From: Pseudarthrobacter siccitolerans
Lineage (GTDB): Bacteria; Actinomycetota; Actinomycetes; Actinomycetales; Micrococcaceae
DNA length: 64,000 nucleotides
Direction: 5' to 3'
Assembly: GCF_030823375.1 (NCBI RefSeq)
Contig: NZ_JAUSXB010000001.1
Location: 1,984,001 to 2,048,000, forward strand
Shown here: piece after piece, positions 60,523 through 64,000 of the stretch
Layout: every line of letters starts with the position of its first letter
How positions within the stretch are numbered: the first letter of the stretch is position 1
Program-made: the position numbers and the translations under genes
Notes under the pieces: model-generated
Seen by the model: only the letters and a program-made list of their open reading frames with translations
Database searches by the model: none
What the model was told of the DNA's origin: nothing

Positions 60523-62040
60523 ATGGGGAAAGCGGCGGTGGCTAAGGCGTTTGAGGACATCAAGGCCGCTCTTGCTGTGCTCAATGCCGAGGTGGATGAG
60601 TGTGGTTCGGCGCCGTTCTCGGATGCTGATCCGCTGGCCGGACTGGCTGATGGGTGTCTGGACATTCTTGCCGGGGTGCGGGTGGTGGAGGCCGGGTTTG
60701 CTGGTCTGAAGGCCCGGGCTGCGGTGACGTATGCGGACACTGCCCAAGCTGTTGCGGGGCCGGATGTCCCGGTGCAGGCGCAGGAAATGGCTGTCGCCGC
60801 TGAAATTGGCTGCCTCCTGGCCCTCGGTTCCCGGGCAGCGGGTGCGTTCCTGGCCGCGTCCCATGCCCTGTGCAAGGAGTTGCCGCCCACCCTTTCGGCG
60901 TTGCAGTCCGGGACGATTACTTGGCAGCATGCCCTGGCCATGGTGGATGAAACGGCCAGCCTTGACCCCGCCGGTGCGGCGGCCCTGGAAGCGTATTTCC
61001 TGGATCCGGATGTGAACAGGCCGCCCGCGGCTGCGCCGATCGGGGAGATGCCGGCGTACCGGTTCAAAGCCAAGGCCAGGAACTGGCGGGAACGGCACCA
61101 TGCCGAGTCCATCGAAAAGCGCCATGCCAAGGGCATCGCCGACCGGCGGGTCGAGTACCGGCCGGACCAGGACGGCATGGCCTGGCTCTCGGCCTACCTG
61201 CCTGCCCACCATGCCTTGGCGGGCTGGAACCGGCTCACGGCCATCGCCCGGGGGATGCAGGGACCGGACGAGCCCCGTACCCTGGCCCAATTGAAGGCCG
61301 ACAACTTCGCCGAGGCGATTCTTGGCACCGGCAACCACTCCGGGTGTGCCGGTGCAGGTGGCAGCGACGGAACCCTAACTCTGCCCGGCAACGGCATCGA
61401 TGCGGAAACCGGCCCCGATGCGGCGGCTGGCCCATCATCGGGGATCCGGGCGCAGGTGCTGGTCACCGTGCCGGTATTCTCCCTCCTGGGATTAACGGAC
61501 GAGCCAGCAATGCTGGACGGGTATGGTCCGATCCCGCCGTCGATGGCGCGCAAACTCGTAGAAGGCGGCGCCTCCTCGTTCTACCGGGTGCTCGTTGATC
61601 CGAGGGACGGGGCGCCACTGGAGATCGGCCGGACAAAGTACCGGATCAGTCAAGCCATGAGGAACTGGCTTAGGTTGCGGGATGGCAAATGCCCCTTTCC
61701 GGGATGCAGCAACAATTCGCTCGACAACGAAGCCGACCACATCCTCGCCTGGCATCAAGGCGGCACCACCGGGATATCGAATCTGGGACAGCCCTGCCCC
61801 AGACATCACCGGTTACGGCATACCAGCGGCTGGAAACCCACCCCGGCCACCAAAACCGCACCACCCGGCTGGACCTCACCCACCGGCAGGCACTACAAAA
61901 GCGAACACCAAGACTGGGAACCACCACACTGGCCAGGGCGACGACAGTCAGCGATCGGTGATCCGCCGGACTTTGTCTACATCGGGCTGTCGCCTGGAGA
62001 AAGCGAGCTCGAGCGGTTCCTGCATGCGCCGCCCGCCTGA
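60523..62040 (+). CDS. DUF222 and HNH endonuclease domain protein
   Basis: This 505-residue protein has an N-terminal DUF222 helical region (about 40-350), then an HNH domain: RDGKCPFPGCSNNSLDNEA, DHILAWHQGGTTGISNLGQPC and HHRLRHTSGW, with zinc cysteines and catalytic His present. Numerous copies occur in Micrococcaceae genomes, and they may be mobile-associated, but their biological role is unclear. Unlike the relic at 6710-8205 it is intact. The start is ATG 60523. Confidence 0.88.
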   Translation: MGKAAVAKAFEDIKAALAVLNAEVDECGSAPFSDADPLAGLADGCLDILAGVRVVEAGFAGLKARAAVTYADTAQAVAGPDVPVQAQEMAVAAEIGCLLALGSRAAGAFLAASHALCKELPPTLSALQSGTITWQHALAMVDETASLDPAGAAALEAYFLDPDVNRPPAAAPIGEMPAYRFKAKARNWRERHHAESIEKRHAKGIADRRVEYRPDQDGMAWLSAYLPAHHALAGWNRLTAIARGMQGPDEPRTLAQLKADNFAEAILGTGNHSGCAGAGGSDGTLTLPGNGIDAETGPDAAAGPSSGIRAQVLVTVPVFSLLGLTDEPAMLDGYGPIPPSMARKLVEGGASSFYRVLVDPRDGAPLEIGRTKYRISQAMRNWLRLRDGKCPFPGCSNNSLDNEADHILAWHQGGTTGISNLGQPCPRHHRLRHTSGWKPTPATKTAPPGWTSPTGRHYKSEHQDWEPPHWPGRRQSAIGDPPDFVYIGLSPGESELERFLHAPPA

Positions 62041-62048
62041 CTCACGGG

Positions 62049-62117
62049 GTTTCGACAGGCTCAACCACCGAAGTTTCGACAGGCTCAACCACGCGGGGGT
62101 CGAAGGCTCAACCACCG
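62049..62117 (+). repeat. Short GTTTCGACAGGCTCAACCAC repeats
   Basis: Two near-perfect copies (62049-62069 and 62073-62092) and a degenerate third (62099-62117) follow the HNH gene. I associate this interspersed motif with Arthrobacter-type genomes; its function is unknown. Confidence 0.75.
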
Positions 62118-62125
62118 GGTTCTGG

Positions 62126-62803
62126 CTACGCCTGCTCGACCAGGAGTCCCTTCGCCTTCAGTACGTCCGTCAGGTTGCACAGGTCAATGGTGGTGCCGCC
62201 GGCCTTGTACAGGCTGATGAGCTCGCGCTCGGCGTCGTCGCGTTCCTGCGAGAGACGGATGACCTCCTCGATTTCATCCCTGCGGACCACCACTACACCG
62301 TCGGCGTCGCCGCGGAGGACGTCGCCGGGGTAGATGATTTCGTCGCCGAAGACCACCGGGTGGTTGATGGGGCCGATCGTTTCCTTGACGGTGCCCTTGA
62401 TGGAGACGCTGCCGGAGAAGACGGGCAATCCGAGCTCAATAAGGTCCTGGGTGTCCCGGACACCGGAGTCCGTCACCAGGCCGGCCAGTCCCTTCGCTTT
62501 CATGGCGTTGCCGAGGACGTCGCCGAAAGTCCCGGCTTCCTCGTACTCCCCCGCCGCGGCCAGGATGACGTCCCCGGGCTCGGCATAGTGGATGGCCACC
62601 TGCAGCATGAGGTTGTCGCGGGGCGCGCAGCGGACCGTGGTGGCGGGGCCGCAGAAGGACATGGACCTGTCGATCGGCTTGATGCGGGAGCTGAGGGCGC
62701 CCTTGCGTCCCTGGGCCTCGTGGATGGTAGCGGACGAGAACTTCGCGAGCCGGCTGACGGCGTCGGCGCTGGGGCGGTCGACTGTGGTTTTAACGTGGAT
62801 CAT
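62126..62803 (-). CDS. HMG/CHA aldolase-type protein (LigK/RraA family)
   Basis: This 225-residue protein has the RraA-like fold motifs VDRPSADAVSRLAKFSSATIHEAQGRKG, PGDVILAAAGEYEEAGTFGDVL and catalytic GLAGLVTDSGVRDTQDLIELGLPVF. Members cleave 4-hydroxy-4-methyl-2-oxoglutarate or 4-carboxy-4-hydroxy-2-oxoadipate and also decarboxylate oxaloacetate. It is 25 bases downstream of the aminotransferase gene on the same strand, so oxaloacetate handling or aromatic ring breakdown is possible. Confidence 0.85.
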   Translation of the reverse strand: MIHVKTTVDRPSADAVSRLAKFSSATIHEAQGRKGALSSRIKPIDRSMSFCGPATTVRCAPRDNLMLQVAIHYAEPGDVILAAAGEYEEAGTFGDVLGNAMKAKGLAGLVTDSGVRDTQDLIELGLPVFSGSVSIKGTVKETIGPINHPVVFGDEIIYPGDVLRGDADGVVVVRRDEIEEVIRLSQERDDAERELISLYKAGGTTIDLCNLTDVLKAKGLLVEQA

Positions 62804-62828
62804 GGCGTTTTTCCTTCGGTGGGTTGGG

Positions 62829-64000
62829 TCAGTTGAGGGCTTGGACGGCCTTGTCGATGGCAGCGATGGATTCTTCGATGATGTCCAGGCTGGTGGCGTA
62901 GGAGATGCGGAAGTAGGGGCCCAGTCCGTAGGCGGATCCCTGGATGACGGCTACGGAGGCGGCCTCAAGGAGGTAGAGGGTGAAGTCCTGGTCGTTGCTG
63001 ATGACGGCGCCGTCCGGTGTTGACTTCCCGATGACCCCCGCACAGTTGACGTAGGCGTAGAAGGCGCCTTCCGGCGTCGTGCATGACAAACCGTCGACGA
63101 CGTTCAGGGCGGCGACTGCCGTGTCCCGCCTCTTGCGGTACACCTCGAGGCTGTCCCGGACGAAGCCCTGGTCACCGGTGAGGGCGGCGACGGTGGCGGC
63201 CTGGCTGACCGAGGAGGGGCAGGACGAGATCTGGGACTGCAGCTTGTTGATGGCGGCAATCACCGGTGCCGGCCCGGCCGCGTAGCCGAGCCGCCAGCCC
63301 GTCATCGCATAGGCCTTGGACACGCCGTTGACGGCAAGGATGCGGTCCTTCAGTTCGGGGGCCACCTCCACCAGGCTGGTGAGCTTGCCGTCGCCGAAGT
63401 AGATCTGGTCGTAGATTTCGTCGGTGAGTACGTGGACGTGCGGGTAGCCTGCCAGGACATCGGCGAGCGCCCGCAGTTCCGCGCGGGAGTACACGGCGCC
63501 GGTGGGGTTGGACGGCGCGTTGAGGATGACCCATGTGGTGCGGTCAGTGATGGCACCGGCCAAGGCCTCTGGAGTGAGCTTGAAGCCCACATCCTCGCCG
63601 CAGGAAACCACCACGGGCGTGCCTTCGTTGGCCAGCACCATGTCCGGGTACGAGACCCAGTAGGGAGCGGGAACGATCACTTCGTCGCCGGCGTCGAGCG
63701 ATGCCATGAAGGCGGTGAAAATAACTTGCTTGGCTCCGCCGCCGATGGTGATCTCGGCCGGGGTGTAGTGGAGCCCGGTGCGCTGCTCGAGGGTCTGGAG
63801 GATGGCCTTCTGCAGTTCGGGAGTACCGGTGACGGAGGTGTATTTGGTTTCACCGCGTTTGATGGCCTCGACGGCGGCTTCCTTGATGTGTTCAGGGGTG
63901 TCGAAGTCCGGCTCGCCGACCGTCAGGTCGAGGATGCGGCGCCCTTCAGCTTTCAGCTCCCGCACACGGGCCGCGGCAGCCACGCTGGCGGAAGACTTGA
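62829..64000 (-). CDS. Aspartate-type aminotransferase, N-terminus cut by the window edge
   Basis: The visible 390 residues form a class I fold: ILDLTVGEPDFDTPEHIKEA, VILNAPSNPTGAVYSR, PLP lysine in VNGVSKAYAMTGWRLGYAAG and GLGPYFRISYATS with the carboxylate-binding Arg. Only the first few residues are beyond 64000. It transfers an amino group between aspartate (or another amino acid) and 2-oxoglutarate in the cytosol. It precedes the aldolase-type gene in a probable operon. Confidence 0.9.
   Translation of the reverse strand, partial: KSSASVAAAARVRELKAEGRRILDLTVGEPDFDTPEHIKEAAVEAIKRGETKYTSVTGTPELQKAILQTLEQRTGLHYTPAEITIGGGAKQVIFTAFMASLDAGDEVIVPAPYWVSYPDMVLANEGTPVVVSCGEDVGFKLTPEALAGAITDRTTWVILNAPSNPTGAVYSRAELRALADVLAGYPHVHVLTDEIYDQIYFGDGKLTSLVEVAPELKDRILAVNGVSKAYAMTGWRLGYAAGPAPVIAAINKLQSQISSCPSSVSQAATVAALTGDQGFVRDSLEVYRKRRDTAVAALNVVDGLSCTTPEGAFYAYVNCAGVIGKSTPDGAVISNDQDFTLYLLEAASVAVIQGSAYGLGPYFRISYATSLDIIEESIAAIDKAVQALN

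Noticed and set aside
62049..62117. Possible CRISPR array
   Set aside because: Only two good copies and one degenerate copy with 3-6 base gaps; no spacers of useful length and no cas genes.

Overview
The window looks like a chromosomal segment of a Micrococcaceae actinobacterium, most likely Arthrobacter or Pseudarthrobacter. The basis is high G+C with strong G/C third positions, frequent GTG starts with AGGAG-type ribosome binding sites, DUF222/HNH proteins, many GAF-ANTAR regulators, and copies of a short GTTTCGACAGGCTCAACCAC-type repeat that I associate with this group. I saw no rRNA, tRNA, prophage, IS element or CRISPR array. The first gene is cut by the left edge and the last by the right edge.

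Layout. 0-9.5 kb: small membrane proteins, a DUF2630 protein, a nitrilase-family hydrolase, an ammonium transporter behind a GlnR-like box, a PadR regulator with a palindromic operator, a bifunctional penicillin-binding protein, a multiply frameshifted DUF222/HNH nuclease relic, a GNAT acetyltransferase and a DUF1992 protein. 9.6-20.9 kb: an ArsR/SRPBCC pair, then an unusual regulatory island with six GAF-ANTAR proteins. Three of these are followed by paralogous small acidic proteins of unknown function. A P450 and a DUF2254 membrane protein lie in the same island. 21-25.9 kb: an arsenic island with acr3-arsC-trxB plus an unannotated 25-residue peptide containing eight cysteines, divergent from arsR and a coupled membrane protein.

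26.3-34.2 kb: a carbohydrate ABC operon (binding protein, two permeases, ATPase) with a glucosylglycerate/mannosylglycerate hydrolase-like enzyme, a BadF-type sugar kinase and a terminal ROK repressor. It is preceded by a promoter whose -10 region is overlapped by a 15-bp palindrome. 34.4-40 kb: an MBL/rhodanese sulfur enzyme, then an MFS/carboxymuconolactone decarboxylase-like/cupin/alcohol dehydrogenase set facing a frameshifted XRE regulator. 40.4-47.2 kb: an organosulfur acquisition operon (ABC importer, two flavin monooxygenases, aldo/keto reductase) preceded by a cysteine-containing leader ORF and stem-loops that suggest translational attenuation.

47.2-50.6 kb: four membrane or hypothetical proteins. 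50.7-58.6 kb: one long minus-strand run with 5-oxoprolinase genes pxpA-pxpB-pxpC, an MHS transporter, an SDR, a D-2-hydroxyacid dehydrogenase, idnO-like and idnD-like genes and a truncated gluconokinase, divergent from a LysR regulator. 59.9-64 kb: a small conserved-looking protein, an intact DUF222/HNH protein, short repeats, an HMG/CHA aldolase-type protein and an aspartate-type aminotransferase.

Four copies of a near-identical GC-rich inverted repeat (core GACGACGGCGGGA / TCCCGCCGTCGTC) sit at gene ends at about 9.65, 20.98, 47.25 and 50.62 kb and probably act as terminators. Starts, operators and functions are read by eye; no database search was run.
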